From positions 992,001 to 1,056,000 of the forward strand of contig NZ_CP022390.1 of NCBI RefSeq assembly GCF_003076515.1: a stretch of 64,000 nucleotides of DNA, written 5' to 3'. Origin of the DNA: Alcaligenes aquatilis. GTDB taxonomy: Bacteria; Pseudomonadota; Gammaproteobacteria; Burkholderiales; Burkholderiaceae_B. Below the pieces are notes generated by a model. That model worked only from the letters and a program-made list of their open reading frames with translations. It ran no database searches and was not told the DNA's origin. Numbering within the stretch: position 1 is the stretch's first letter; each line of letters begins with the position of its first letter. Shown piece after piece: positions 1-8,255 of the stretch. The position numbers and the translations under genes were made by a program.

Positions 1-612
1 CTCCAGTTGGATCAACAGGCGGTTTAACGCCCGCAAGATGGTGGGTTTGTGATTGGACGGGGCATCCATCTCCTGTTTGCGTGTAAATTGCGGGGCCGTA
101 TGCACCCATTCCAAGGCCCAGCTTTGTGTGCCGTAGGCTTGGTCCAATTGCAAAAGTAGGGCGCGCAACCCACGCTGGGACAGTCCATCACGGGGCAGTT
201 GATGTAACTGGCCCAGGGTATGGCAGCCCAGACTATGCAGCCACTGCAACTGGTCAGCGGGTGGGGCCAGCAAGTGGATAGGAAGCGGGTTCAAGCAGGC
301 TGGTAAACGGCGGACGCAACGGCGCTGCTTGTGGTTGGACAAAGCCAGCAAGCAGGCGGCGCGGGCAGTCGGCGCCAGGGCCAGACAGGGCTGGGGGACA
401 AGAGGGGACAAATCAGCCCGAACCTGTTGATACAGACGGCGTAAGCCACCAAACAGCCGGATGCTGGCACGGATATTCAATACCCATAAATGGGTTTGAA
501 CCTGTGCCAGTTGAGGGCTGTAGCGCAGCAAAACCGCTTGGATACCGTCCTGCTGCTCGGGATTGGCCTCAGGCGTAAGCAGGCTCTGGGGCAGTCGCAG
601 GCATAGGTACAT
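1..612 (-). CDS. imuB: ImuB, Y-family polymerase-like protein (partial, 3' end outside window)
   Basis: ImuB is a catalytically inactive Y-family polymerase homologue that bridges ImuA, the beta clamp and the error-prone polymerase DnaE2 during SOS mutagenesis. Only the first 204 codons are in the window. The reading frame is open from ATG 612 to the window edge and begins MYLCLRLPQ, the usual ImuB opening, followed by a region (ALLQ, LFGG, LRALL) resembling the Y-family palm. It overlaps the end of imuA by 44 bp, which supports translational coupling in one SOS operon. dnaE2 is expected beyond the edge but cannot be seen. An overlapping antisense or shifted frame here is a shadow. Confidence 0.85.
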   Translation of the reverse strand, partial: MYLCLRLPQSLLTPEANPEQQDGIQAVLLRYSPQLAQVQTHLWVLNIRASIRLFGGLRRLYQQVRADLSPLVPQPCLALAPTARAACLLALSNHKQRRCVRRLPACLNPLPIHLLAPPADQLQWLHSLGCHTLGQLHQLPRDGLSQRGLRALLLQLDQAYGTQSWALEWVHTAPQFTRKQEMDAPSNHKPTILRALNRLLIQLE

Positions 613-1306
613 GAGACGGAATGGCCGTTGGCGGCATCAAGATGTGGTGGGGCGCTAAGGCAATGCTGTCCTTGCAAGGTGGGCCCCGACGTTTGCGAAT
701 ATGGACATCCAACCAAGGCTGTCCTTGTTGGTCTTGTCGAGTCTGAAGATCCAGACGTAAAAGGGCTGGGCTGTTGGCCTGACTGTGCGCCGGACGCAAA
801 CAAAAAAACAGGCTGTCGCTTTGGTTGGCTAATAGCTGCAACTGGCGTAAGGAGGCGAAAGGCACGTGAGCAGGTAACCAACTTAATACGGCAGCGCAAT
901 GGCCGTGACGTAAGGCCTGGGCGCTGGCCCACAAGGTGTCGTTCAGGTGTTGGCTGCGTATCCAGATCAAGCGGGCGGCTAACGCGTTTTCTGATGTAGC
1001 GCTTTGTCCCGTCGTGGCAGAGGTGCCGCGCCATCGTTGTTGCATGGGCTGATAGGGCGGCGCAACTAAAATACGCAATCGTTCTGCAGGCAGGGTGTTC
1101 AAGGCTGGCAGTAATAAGGATAAGGCACTGCTGTCCTGTGGTGCTTGCAGCTCGATCAGGCTGCCGATAGGCCAGCCTCCTCCTGGTAATTCAGCATCCA
1201 GAGCGTCAAAGCCGCTGGACAGGCAAGAACCTGCGGCATGCGCATAATGCTTGCCCGTCCACAGGGAGGGATGGAGGTCTAAAAGGGAACGAAGTGCGCT
1301 TGCCAT
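569..1306 (-). CDS. imuA: ImuA, translesion synthesis-associated RecA-like protein
   Basis: ImuA is the RecA-fold partner in the imuA-imuB-dnaE2 mutasome of SOS-induced mutagenesis. The 245-residue protein shows the typical N-terminal order: a short helix, then FDALDAELPGGGWPIGSLIEL, the RecA/SulA-like segment where a Walker A would sit, then SALSLLLPAL and the LVAPPYQP strand. Length fits the family. The C-terminus is proline- and alanine-rich (PATAPEPAYA). The start ATG at 1306 lies just downstream of a near-perfect LexA box, and the end overlaps imuB. Regulation by LexA is inferred from that box. Confidence 0.88.
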   Translation of the reverse strand: MASALRSLLDLHPSLWTGKHYAHAAGSCLSSGFDALDAELPGGGWPIGSLIELQAPQDSSALSLLLPALNTLPAERLRILVAPPYQPMQQRWRGTSATTGQSATSENALAARLIWIRSQHLNDTLWASAQALRHGHCAAVLSWLPAHVPFASLRQLQLLANQSDSLFFCLRPAHSQANSPALLRLDLQTRQDQQGQPWLDVHIRKRRGPPCKDSIALAPHHILMPPTAIPSHVPMPATAPEPAYA

Positions 1307-1323
1307 AGGTGTGCTCCTGATTG

Positions 1324-1339
1324 CTGTATAAATATACAG
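1324..1339. promoter_or_regulatory. LexA (SOS) box of imuAB
   Basis: CTGTATAAATATACAG matches the LexA consensus CTGTATATATATACAG at 15 of 16 positions, including both invariant CTG and CAG halves with 10 bases between. It lies 18 bp upstream of the imuA start. It could also influence the divergent DTW gene about 80 bp away. Confidence 0.85.
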
Positions 1340-1420
1340 TAAATTTGTTTGTCAGCAAACCAGGAGTCGGTTTCAAGGCAGAACTTTTATATACTGTGAC
1401 CTTCTGTTTGACTCTCTCGC

Positions 1421-2035
1421 ATGAACGCTTCCCTTCTCTCCCGCCCAGGCCGTTGCGCACAGTGCCAGCGGCCATTGGCTCGCTGCTTGTGTCCCTTGAT
1501 TCCCTCGCTAGAAGCGGCGTGCCCGGTTCTGATTTTGCAGCATCCGTCCGAAGCGCGGCATGCGCTCAATACCGCACGTCTGGCGTATTTGGGATTGAAA
1601 GGGACAGAGTTATGGGTGGGGGAGCAGTTTGAAGAGCTGGGGGCGCGTCTGGCACAGGCGCATCGCCCTGTCTTGCTGTTTCCGGGGCCGCAAGCCAAGG
1701 TGGCGGGTTCAACAGGCCCAGAAGAAAAACCGGATTTGATCGTGGTGCCCGATGGCACCTGGCGCAAGGCGCGCTTGATTTTGCATCGTAATCCGGTCTT
1801 GCAAACCCTGCCGTATTGGATGCTGCCTGACGGGGAGGCGTCACGCTACAGGCTGCGTAAAGCGCCCGACCCTCAGGCCGTGTCTACCTTGGAAGCGATT
1901 GTCCGGTTGATGCAGATTATGGAGCCAGAGCGAGATTTCAGGCCTTTGTTACGGCCTTTCGAGCAGTTGATCGAAGAGCAGATCCAGGCCATGGGCCTGG
2001 ATACCTATCAGCGTAACTATCCTACTTCCAGATGA
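1421..2035 (+). CDS. DTW domain protein, probable tRNA-uridine aminocarboxypropyltransferase
   Basis: DTW proteins (E. coli TapT, formerly YfiP) transfer the 3-amino-3-carboxypropyl group of S-adenosylmethionine to uridine 47 of tRNA. The 204-residue protein has the N-terminal zinc-like cysteine set (RCAQCQRPLARCLCPL), the strand LILQHPSE, LLFPGP, and the signature PDGTWRKA around residue 112, where the family usually reads DxTW; here DGTW. The YRLRKAP motif follows. The 3' end overlaps the convergent exported-protein gene by 14 bp. No strong Shine-Dalgarno precedes the ATG, but the cysteine motif starts only 10 residues in, so the start cannot be much later. Confidence 0.85.
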   Translation: MNASLLSRPGRCAQCQRPLARCLCPLIPSLEAACPVLILQHPSEARHALNTARLAYLGLKGTELWVGEQFEELGARLAQAHRPVLLFPGPQAKVAGSTGPEEKPDLIVVPDGTWRKARLILHRNPVLQTLPYWMLPDGEASRYRLRKAPDPQAVSTLEAIVRLMQIMEPERDFRPLLRPFEQLIEEQIQAMGLDTYQRNYPTSR

Positions 2036-2441
2036 AGTTCAGCTCACGGGACTGACCGTCCACAATGCTGGCCTGGCGCTCCTGGGTTTGACCCTGGTAC
2101 GTGGCAAACACCTTGTAATTGCCGGGCGCAAGGCGAATCAGGCAGTAGGGGCCATCGATCAGACTGTTCAGCACAGTTTGGTCGCCGCTGTTGCGGATGA
2201 CCAGTTGCACGTCGGAAATATAGCCGACGCGCTCGCCCTGATGCGCCGAGAAGTTGACGGATAAGGGGAAGGTGCCGCGCACCATGCGGAATAACTGGGC
2301 TTCATCGCTGCCTATTCCGCCGCTAATGTATTCGGTTGATCCGTAGTACTGGCTGGGAGGCAGTTCCTGGGAATGCGCGATGGGACTGCTCAATAAGGCC
2401 AGCGACATGGCAATGCCGATCAAAGAAAGACGAGGACTCAT
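2022..2441 (-). CDS. small exported protein of unknown function
   Basis: A 139-residue protein with a clear Sec signal peptide: SPRLSLIGIAMSLALL followed by a likely cleavage after IAHS. The mature part is about 115 residues, with two glycine-rich turns and the segment LIRLAPGNYKVFATYQGQTQER, a beta-rich pattern like carboxypeptidase-regulatory or PEGA-type domains (small periplasmic beta-sandwich). I do not recognise a named family. Its ATG overlaps the stop of the upstream NRDE gene in an ATGA, so the two are probably co-translated; whether they work together is unknown. Confidence 0.7.
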   Translation of the reverse strand: MSPRLSLIGIAMSLALLSSPIAHSQELPPSQYYGSTEYISGGIGSDEAQLFRMVRGTFPLSVNFSAHQGERVGYISDVQLVIRNSGDQTVLNSLIDGPYCLIRLAPGNYKVFATYQGQTQERQASIVDGQSRELNFIWK

Positions 2442-3331
2442 GAGATTTCCTTGCTTGAAGTGGGAAGACTAAGCGGGCCATTAGTGGCTCTGTTGCTGTT
2501 ATGAGAGGGGGCAGGCTGGCTGTCAGGATGAAAGCTGGGCCATAAAAAAGGCCAGTCATGCTGACGGATGGGTTCAGCGAGCGAATTGAAACTGCGTTCA
2601 CGTAGCATCCCGTGCCCATGCTGATGAATAGTAATGACGGTGGTGCAGCGGGTGCCGTAATCGGGGCTGACAATAAACGGGCTGCTTAACAAGCGTTCGT
2701 GCTCAAGGCTCAGACCGGTTTGGGGCAAGTCACTGTCGGCGGCCACTTCTTGATTGCGCAAGCCCTGGAACAAACCTTCTACCGCTTGCGGCGAGCCATC
2801 AAAATGCTGCGCCTGCAGAGTTTCTTTCAGGAACAGGCTTTTGGGCCAAGGCGTATTGAGCCAGGCATTGCTTAGAATATGCACGCCCGGTTCCAGCCGA
2901 TGCGGACGGCCGCTGGGGTGGCGATTGCTGTAATAGCCCAGACGTAACGGTTGTTGTGTGTCAGGCCACTCCAGAACAAAGAGATTGAAGCCTGCGTAGT
3001 CAGCCCCTTCCCGGGCTAACTGTTCCAGATACTCGGCGGGACTGCGCTCATCGACCAGGAACTGAGGAATCAGCTCGCCACGCGAACGGTGCTTGCGGTT
3101 TTTGCTGCCCGGCACTTCGCGGTAATTGGTTAGCAGGGCCAGACGTCCACGGCTTTGCGTCAGGCCCAGCCAAGTACCTCCGGCTTGCAGGTCTCGACCC
3201 GCCAGAATCTGGGACTCGTTTTGCCAGGGCTGAGCCGGCTGGCTGGGGCGAGCATGATATTCGTCGCGATTGGTGGCAATAATCAGCGGCCAATCCGCAT
3301 TCACTCCGACGGCGATATAAGCGATGCACAT
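2438..3331 (-). CDS. NRDE (TANGO2-like) family protein
   Basis: The N-terminus MCIAYIAV followed by LIIATNRDEYHARP carries the Asn-Arg-Asp-Glu motif (residues about 20-23) that names the family, and GRDLQAGGTWLGL and LALLTNYRE are the other conserved blocks. Length (297 residues) is normal. NRDE proteins have an Ntn-hydrolase-like fold with Cys2 as candidate nucleophile after removal of Met1; the biochemical role in bacteria is not firmly settled, and the eukaryotic homologue TANGO2 is linked to lipid or haem metabolism. It forms a two-gene unit with the exported protein downstream (ATGA overlap). Confidence 0.85.
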   Translation of the reverse strand: MCIAYIAVGVNADWPLIIATNRDEYHARPSQPAQPWQNESQILAGRDLQAGGTWLGLTQSRGRLALLTNYREVPGSKNRKHRSRGELIPQFLVDERSPAEYLEQLAREGADYAGFNLFVLEWPDTQQPLRLGYYSNRHPSGRPHRLEPGVHILSNAWLNTPWPKSLFLKETLQAQHFDGSPQAVEGLFQGLRNQEVAADSDLPQTGLSLEHERLLSSPFIVSPDYGTRCTTVITIHQHGHGMLRERSFNSLAEPIRQHDWPFLWPSFHPDSQPAPSHNSNRATNGPLSLPTSSKEIS

Positions 3332-3416
3332 GTGCCGATTGTAGGATGGCTATGCAGGCTTTGGTAGCCAAAGTACCGCCAAGTTTCGCTTTTCTTCTCG
3401 GTATTTGAAAGGCCCG

Positions 3417-4364
3417 TCAAGAGGGTGCGTAGTCTTGTGCCAGGCGCACGACGGTGACACCGGGGCGTAGCTGGCGTAGTGACGGCATGACCAGCGTGCA
3501 ATGATCGTAAGGCGTCAGCAAGGGCTGGCCATCGGCTTGCCCAATCTGGGTGCCTGCTTTGGCCAAGGTTTCCAGGCCTTGCCAGTTTTGGCTGAAACTG
3601 ACGTTCATGGAAGGGGCGACAACGGCATGGGTAACTTGCAAAATGCGCTGCTGATCGGGCGAGGCTCGACGCCAGTCCGCAGGCAAATCCTCTTCTTGCA
3701 CAATCTCGGAGGCGATCAGAAAGCGGGCAATCAGGTCCAATGCGATAGCAGGTGTATCTGGATCACCATGAAAGCCACATTCCAATAATAAGGAGCGGGT
3801 CTCATCGGCATTCGGGTCAGAAAAACGGCCGTAATCGCGCATGCGTACGCCGTCCTTGTGGCCCGTATCCACAATGACATGCTCGGGGGCGCTCAGGGTT
3901 TGCGCCAGCTCGATATTGCGCGCCAAGGTGCCGGTCAATAACAAGGGGGCACTGGGTTCATGCATGGAGTGCAGATCCAGCAACCAGTCGGCTTGTTCCA
4001 GCCAAGGCAAGATGGCCCGTGCGCGTCGTTGTTCTTGTGTCTGTGTTTGCGACAGCTTTTGATCGCTCCAAACGCGGTTCATGTCTTCGTCCACGTAGCG
4101 GCTGGCGTCGTGCTGCGCAGGGTCAAAGCGATCAAAGGCGTCCAGATTGCAAAAGGCCAGAATCAGTTTGCCGCGACGTGGCTGCATGCCGCTGGCTAGC
4201 ACGGCTTTCAAGGCCCAGGCGCCGCACAGCTCGTTGCCATGGATCAGGGCGCTGATCATGACGGTACGGCCTGCCTTGCCCGAATCCAGACACCACAGGC
4301 CAGGAACACCGGTATTGCCCTGACGCTCTTTTTGAATGTCAGGCAAAGAAAGAGAAAATTGCAT
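3417..4364 (-). CDS. succinylglutamate desuccinylase/aspartoacylase family zinc hydrolase
   Basis: A 315-residue member of the aspartoacylase branch of the M14 zinc peptidases, which remove an acyl group from N-acyl amino acids or similar amides. Zinc ligands are visible as HGNE (His42, Glu45) and DLHS (His132); EDMNRVW (Asn96-Arg97) is the substrate-carboxylate binding motif; LLLECGFHG supplies the probable catalytic glutamate. It follows the Bug gene on the same strand with a 45-bp gap, so the Bug protein may deliver a substrate related to this enzyme. The exact substrate cannot be read from sequence. Confidence 0.8.
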   Translation of the reverse strand: MQFSLSLPDIQKERQGNTGVPGLWCLDSGKAGRTVMISALIHGNELCGAWALKAVLASGMQPRRGKLILAFCNLDAFDRFDPAQHDASRYVDEDMNRVWSDQKLSQTQTQEQRRARAILPWLEQADWLLDLHSMHEPSAPLLLTGTLARNIELAQTLSAPEHVIVDTGHKDGVRMRDYGRFSDPNADETRSLLLECGFHGDPDTPAIALDLIARFLIASEIVQEEDLPADWRRASPDQQRILQVTHAVVAPSMNVSFSQNWQGLETLAKAGTQIGQADGQPLLTPYDHCTLVMPSLRQLRPGVTVVRLAQDYAPS

Positions 4365-4409
4365 GGTGAAGGCTCCAGCGCCCCGGCTGTCAGCCAGGGC
4401 GCATGTGTT

Positions 4410-5399
4410 TTATTCGGCCTGCAGTTTGGCCAACTCGACCAGACGGGCGTATTTGTCGACCTCTTTGGCCTGAAACTCGGCCGCGTTCATGCCGGGGGCG
4501 TAGAGCGTGGCTCCATTTGACTGCATCTTCTCTTGCAAGGTGGGCGATTGCAGACTGCTGTCCAGGGCTTGACGCAAGGTGCTGGTGACGGACTCGGGCA
4601 AATCCTTGGGGCCATACAAGCCAAACCAGACGTTGATATCGACCTTTTCAAAGCCGGGGGTATCGGCCAGCGGCGGGATTTCCGGGGCGGCTGGAGAAGC
4701 TTTGGTTTCGGTAATGCCCAACGGCACAATGGCACCGGCGCGAGCTTGTTGCAAACCTGATGACAGTACAAGGTAAGCCGTATCCAATTGCCCGCTCATC
4801 AAATCCGATACCAGAGGAGGTACGCCGCGATAGGGCACGTGCATGGCGGTGGTGCCGGTCGAAGCGTTCACCATTTCACCGGCCAGGTGCAAGGTCGTAC
4901 CGACGCCCGAGGAGCCAAAACTGAAGGCTTCCGGTTCGGCAGCGCGCAGCTTTTGGGCATAATCTGCGGCAGAACGAATACCGGATTTTGTGGAGGCGGC
5001 CAGCAACAAGGGTTGGGACGCAATCATGCCAATAGGCGTGAAATCTTGTTGTCCGTTGTAACGTACGGCTTTGTTGATCATGCCCGCAATGATCATCTCG
5101 TTGGTGGAACCGAGCAACAAGGTATAGCCGTCGGCAGCGGCCCGTTGTACGCGCTGGGCACCAATGGTGCCGCCGGCACCGCCCGCATTTTCCACGACGA
5201 CACTTTGACCCAGGCGGCTGCTGAGTTCTTCAGCCAGCAGGCGCGCGGTCAAGTCCACACTGCCGCCAGCGGGGTAGCCCACGACCAGAGTCAGGGGGCG
5301 CGCAGGATAAGTGTCGGCATGGCTGACCGAGGCTTGCAGCAGGCTGCAGGCGCCTAGAATGCCAAGAACCAAGCTGCGCTTGGAAAAGGAAAAAGACAT
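4410..5399 (-). CDS. Bug/TctC-family periplasmic solute-binding protein
   Basis: Bug proteins are periplasmic receptors of tripartite tricarboxylate transporters and bind carboxylates or amides. The 329-residue protein starts with a Sec signal (VLGILGACSLLQASVSHA), followed by the family blocks YPARPLTLVVGYPAGGSVD, VVVENAGGAGGTIG and VPYRGVPPLVSDLMSG. The start ATG has GGGGAG at good spacing. No TctA/TctB membrane partner lies nearby, a common situation for the many orphan Bug proteins of Alcaligenaceae. It probably forms a transcription unit with the aspartoacylase-like gene and may be controlled by the LysR gene upstream. Confidence 0.88.
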   Translation of the reverse strand: MSFSFSKRSLVLGILGACSLLQASVSHADTYPARPLTLVVGYPAGGSVDLTARLLAEELSSRLGQSVVVENAGGAGGTIGAQRVQRAAADGYTLLLGSTNEMIIAGMINKAVRYNGQQDFTPIGMIASQPLLLAASTKSGIRSAADYAQKLRAAEPEAFSFGSSGVGTTLHLAGEMVNASTGTTAMHVPYRGVPPLVSDLMSGQLDTAYLVLSSGLQQARAGAIVPLGITETKASPAAPEIPPLADTPGFEKVDINVWFGLYGPKDLPESVTSTLRQALDSSLQSPTLQEKMQSNGATLYAPGMNAAEFQAKEVDKYARLVELAKLQAE

Positions 5400-5509
5400 G
5401 ATGTGCTCCCCGTTCGATGGATAGGTTTCCGAGCAGCGGCCAGGGCGGCGCTGCGGGCCTGTATATCCTTAGTTATGAACGGCTATTGTGTTCGTTGCTG
5501 TCATTTGTG

Positions 5510-5528
5510 ATGTGCTATTAAGGCACAT
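5510..5528. promoter_or_regulatory. palindrome in the Bug gene promoter region
   Basis: ATGTGC-N7-GCACAT is a perfect inverted repeat between the LysR gene and the Bug gene. There is no T-run after it on the minus strand, so it reads better as an operator than as a terminator. It could be the site of the adjacent LysR regulator; this is inference. Confidence 0.4.
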
Positions 5529-5556
5529 GACCGTGCTTTTTCGATTAGCCGAACGA

Positions 5557-6471
5557 TCAACGACCCTGCTGGGTAAAAGCCCAGACAGACTCGGCCAGCG
5601 CCGAGAGCGGAGCCCGGGAGCGGTACAGGCGCACCTCAAAGGCAATTTCATCGCCTTTGCCACCCAATTGCACCAAGGTGCCGCGACGACATTCATTGGC
5701 AATCATGGACAAGGGCAACCAGGCGACCCCCATGCCTTTGAGCACCGAACCCATTGCGGTATCCAGCGAGTCGCAACGTACCGTGCTGACCAAGGGGTAG
5801 GCAAAATGATGCAGCTTGTCACCCAGAATACGGGCCATGGCCAAGCCGCCCGAATACGAGATCAACGGGATGCTGCGCCCGCTATCGGCATTGAGCTCAT
5901 ACAAAGGCATGCCGTTTTTGCGTCGCTGACAGGTGGGCACGAGCTTGTCAGTGGCAATAGTCATGTAGGTCACTTGCTCGGCCAGTAGCTCAATCGATAA
6001 GGCCGGGTGTTCATAACAACACAGGAAGTCTGTTTTGCCTTGGGCGAGCAACTTGGCCATATCGGCCATCATGCCGGTGCTGATGTCGATGGGCACATGG
6101 GCCGACAAAGGCGCATGGCTACCTTTTTGCAGGCGGCTGACCCAGTCGGTGACCAGGGTACGCGCCAGGCTGCGGCCAGTGGCAATTCGTAAACTGCCTT
6201 GCCCGGCCTGATCCGACGCCTGCAATTGCCGACGGACACGGTTTAATTGTTCCAACACTTGGTTGGCGGTGTTGTAGAACACCTGTCCTTCTGGTGTCAG
6301 TGTAACGGGCAAGCTGCTGCGCTCGACCAAAGGCGTTCCTACCCATGCTTCCAAGGCCCGAATGCGGCGCCCAAATGCCGGATGCGTGACGTGGCGCTGT
6401 TCTGCCGCTCGAACAAAACTGCCCGCACGAGCCAGGGTCACGAAGTCTTCAAGCAGTTTGAGTTGGGACAC
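5557..6471 (-). CDS. LysR family transcriptional regulator
   Basis: A 304-residue LysR-type regulator with the winged helix at residues about 2-60 (LLEDFVTLARAGSFVRAAEQRHVTHPAFGRRI as its helix-turn-helix) and the periplasmic-binding-protein-like effector domain after it. It starts with GTG, 11 bp after the stop of the peptidase gene, and the ATG-less start is fixed by the conserved N-terminus. The nearest likely targets are the Bug and aspartoacylase-like genes downstream on the same strand. Alanine at VTHPAFGRRI instead of the commoner SxPAxSxxI pattern is a small variation. Confidence 0.85.
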   Translation of the reverse strand: MSQLKLLEDFVTLARAGSFVRAAEQRHVTHPAFGRRIRALEAWVGTPLVERSSLPVTLTPEGQVFYNTANQVLEQLNRVRRQLQASDQAGQGSLRIATGRSLARTLVTDWVSRLQKGSHAPLSAHVPIDISTGMMADMAKLLAQGKTDFLCCYEHPALSIELLAEQVTYMTIATDKLVPTCQRRKNGMPLYELNADSGRSIPLISYSGGLAMARILGDKLHHFAYPLVSTVRCDSLDTAMGSVLKGMGVAWLPLSMIANECRRGTLVQLGGKGDEIAFEVRLYRSRAPLSALAESVWAFTQQGR

Positions 6472-6482
6472 GAAGAGCCGTC

Positions 6483-7487
6483 TTAAAGCATGGCCAGTCC
6501 GTTGGACTTTTCAACCAGATTGCGGATCCGTACGGCGTCTCCAATACGCGAGTAACGACCCGTGGAATTCAGCAGCACAATAGCCACTTCACGATCTTCG
6601 ATCTTGGTCAGCATGACCAGGCATTCCCCCGCTTCGTTGATGAAGCCGGTTTTGGAAACTTGAATATCCCAGTTGGCGTTCTTCACCAAACGATTGGTGT
6701 TGTTGAATACCAGCTGGCGGCCGCGCACAGGCTGGACGGAATACTGATCGTTAGTGGTGTACTGCTGGATACGGTCATGTTGACTGGTGGCGGTCAGTAA
6801 TTTGACCAGGTCACGCGGGCTGGCCACGTTGTCGCTGGATAAGCCGGTAGGTTCCACAAAACGTGTGTTGCGCATACCCAAAGCGCGTGCCTTGTCATTC
6901 ATGGCGCGCACAAAAGCAGGCAGACCGCCAGGGTAGCTGCGGCCCAAGGCATGGGCAGCCCGGTTTTCCGAGGACATCAATGCCAAGTGCATCATGTCGG
7001 CCCGGTTCAGTTTGGAGCCAACGCGAAGACGCGAGCTGGAGTGTTTGACGCGGTCCACATCTTCGTCGATGATCTCCAGCATTTCATCCATAGGCAGACC
7101 GGATTCAGCCACGACCAGGGCCGTCATCAGCTTGGTAATGGACGCAATGGGCCGAACAGCGTCGCTGTTTTTTTGATACAGCACGGTGGACGACTCCAGA
7201 TCCTGTACAAAGGCAATCTCCGAACGCAGGGCGGCGTGCTGGATGAGAGCGTCGTGTTTGAGGGCATTGAGCGCGCGGCGGCTATCGTTTTCGCTATAGC
7301 TGATGGGTTGCAGGTTTTTTTCAAAAACCAGATGCGGTACGTTGTAGCTGATGGCCGTGCTGGCGTCATTCAATGCGGATGGTTCGGCCAGCGCCAGCGT
7401 CTGCGCGACAGACAACATCGAAAATGGCGCTAACAATAAAGCGCATAATGCAGGTCGAATGAGTTTTTTTGTTCTGGTTTGAGGCAT
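6483..7487 (-). CDS. pbpG: D-alanyl-D-alanine endopeptidase (PBP7 type)
   Basis: A periplasmic low-molecular-weight penicillin-binding protein that cleaves peptide cross-links in peptidoglycan. The 334-residue sequence has a signal peptide (LIRPALCALLLAPFSMLSVAQ) and all three active-site motifs: SITK (nucleophile Ser116, Lys119), SEN (Ser173, Asn175) and KTG (279-281). The segment before SITK (VLYQKNSDAVRPIAS) is typical of PBP7. It lacks the C-terminal membrane anchor of PBP5, again as expected. The gene is transcribed away from the small exported protein; the promoter lies in the AT-rich gap between them. Confidence 0.9.
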   Translation of the reverse strand: MPQTRTKKLIRPALCALLLAPFSMLSVAQTLALAEPSALNDASTAISYNVPHLVFEKNLQPISYSENDSRRALNALKHDALIQHAALRSEIAFVQDLESSTVLYQKNSDAVRPIASITKLMTALVVAESGLPMDEMLEIIDEDVDRVKHSSSRLRVGSKLNRADMMHLALMSSENRAAHALGRSYPGGLPAFVRAMNDKARALGMRNTRFVEPTGLSSDNVASPRDLVKLLTATSQHDRIQQYTTNDQYSVQPVRGRQLVFNNTNRLVKNANWDIQVSKTGFINEAGECLVMLTKIEDREVAIVLLNSTGRYSRIGDAVRIRNLVEKSNGLAML

Positions 7488-7639
7488 TTTTCAGTTCCCG
7501 GTCGGCGAGAAACAGAAGGGCGGATAGAATTCGTGCGTTTATGCTACCAGAAAAAATCTTCTTTATATTAGTATCTTACGACCCAAAGTTAAAAAAAATT
7601 TAAGATGTTTGCGCCGTATCATTAAGAAACTTATTTTAT

Positions 7640-7655
7640 CTGTATAAAAAAACAG
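7640..7655. promoter_or_regulatory. LexA-like box before the small exported protein
   Basis: CTGTATAAAAAAACAG keeps both invariant halves of a LexA site (CTG-N10-CAG) and matches the consensus at 13 of 16 positions. It ends four bases before the ATG at 7659, close enough that the true transcript or start codon may be further downstream. The surrounding DNA is AT-rich, so a chance match is possible. Confidence 0.45.
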
Positions 7656-7658
7656 TCC

Positions 7659-8114
7659 ATGTCTTTATTGAAATCCCCAAACGCCCAAAAACCTGTTTTT
7701 ATAAACAGGTTTTATAAGTTTTGTCTTATTTTTTTAATCGTAGGAAGTACTCCCGCAATGGGGCACAAGGCGTCGCTAGCCTGGGATGGGGAGCAACTTA
7801 GCGAGGCCATCACAACCAGCTCTCCCCGTACTCAGCAACACTTTATGCCTCCAGAGTCCATACGTTCGCAGGCCCGTGCGCTTGGCAAGGTGGAGCTCAG
7901 CTACGACCATAACGGCCGGGCCATTCTGAAAAGTCGCCTGTGTTTGCAAGGTGGAGCCTGTGTGGACATGAACGGTTCGGTTCTTAGCACCAGAGCCTTT
8001 GCTGGTCAGGATGCGCGTCATGGCTTTGTGTTGGAGCATGAAGTCTGGAGTTGGGCGGGCAGCACCGAGGCGGTTCGAGTGCGGGCATCGATTCGGGTGA
8101 ATTACCAGCGCTAG
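7659..8114 (+). CDS. small exported protein of unknown function, possibly SOS-controlled
   Basis: A 151-residue product whose residues about 17-34 (RFYKFCLIFLIVGSTPAMG) look like a Sec signal peptide preceded by a long basic N-terminus. The mature part contains CLQGGACVD, two cysteines that could form a disulphide in the periplasm, and a tryptophan-containing beta-rich end (EHEVWSWAGS, VRVRASIRVNYQR). I recognise no family. A second possible start is ATG 7758, which has AGGA upstream but would remove the signal. It sits between pbpG (divergent) and the stator genes, with a LexA-like site directly before the ATG. Confidence 0.6.
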   Translation: MSLLKSPNAQKPVFINRFYKFCLIFLIVGSTPAMGHKASLAWDGEQLSEAITTSSPRTQQHFMPPESIRSQARALGKVELSYDHNGRAILKSRLCLQGGACVDMNGSVLSTRAFAGQDARHGFVLEHEVWSWAGSTEAVRVRASIRVNYQR

Positions 8115-8188
8115 CTTTACGCGCCCGCGCCGCTTCCCAATAAACGATTTAATTTCATTTGGGTTTGATCTATCTCAAGGTGCGAGCC

Positions 8189-8215
8189 TAAAGAAACCCG
8201 CGGTACTGCCGATAT
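8189..8215 (+). promoter_or_regulatory. sigma-28 (FliA) promoter of the stator operon
   Basis: TAAAGAAA, an 11-base spacer, then GCCGATAT matches the flagellar sigma-28 consensus TAAAGTTT-N11-GCCGATAA closely, with the spacing exact. It is placed about 40 bp upstream of the MotA-like start, giving a start of transcription near 8222. Confidence 0.8.
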
Positions 8216-8255
8216 GTAGTTCTGATGCCCATCGGGCCATAACCAGGACTTGTGC

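Noticed and set aside
477..1034. 185-codon minus-strand frame over imuA/imuB
   Set aside because: Runs in a different frame from both recognised genes and shows no family features.
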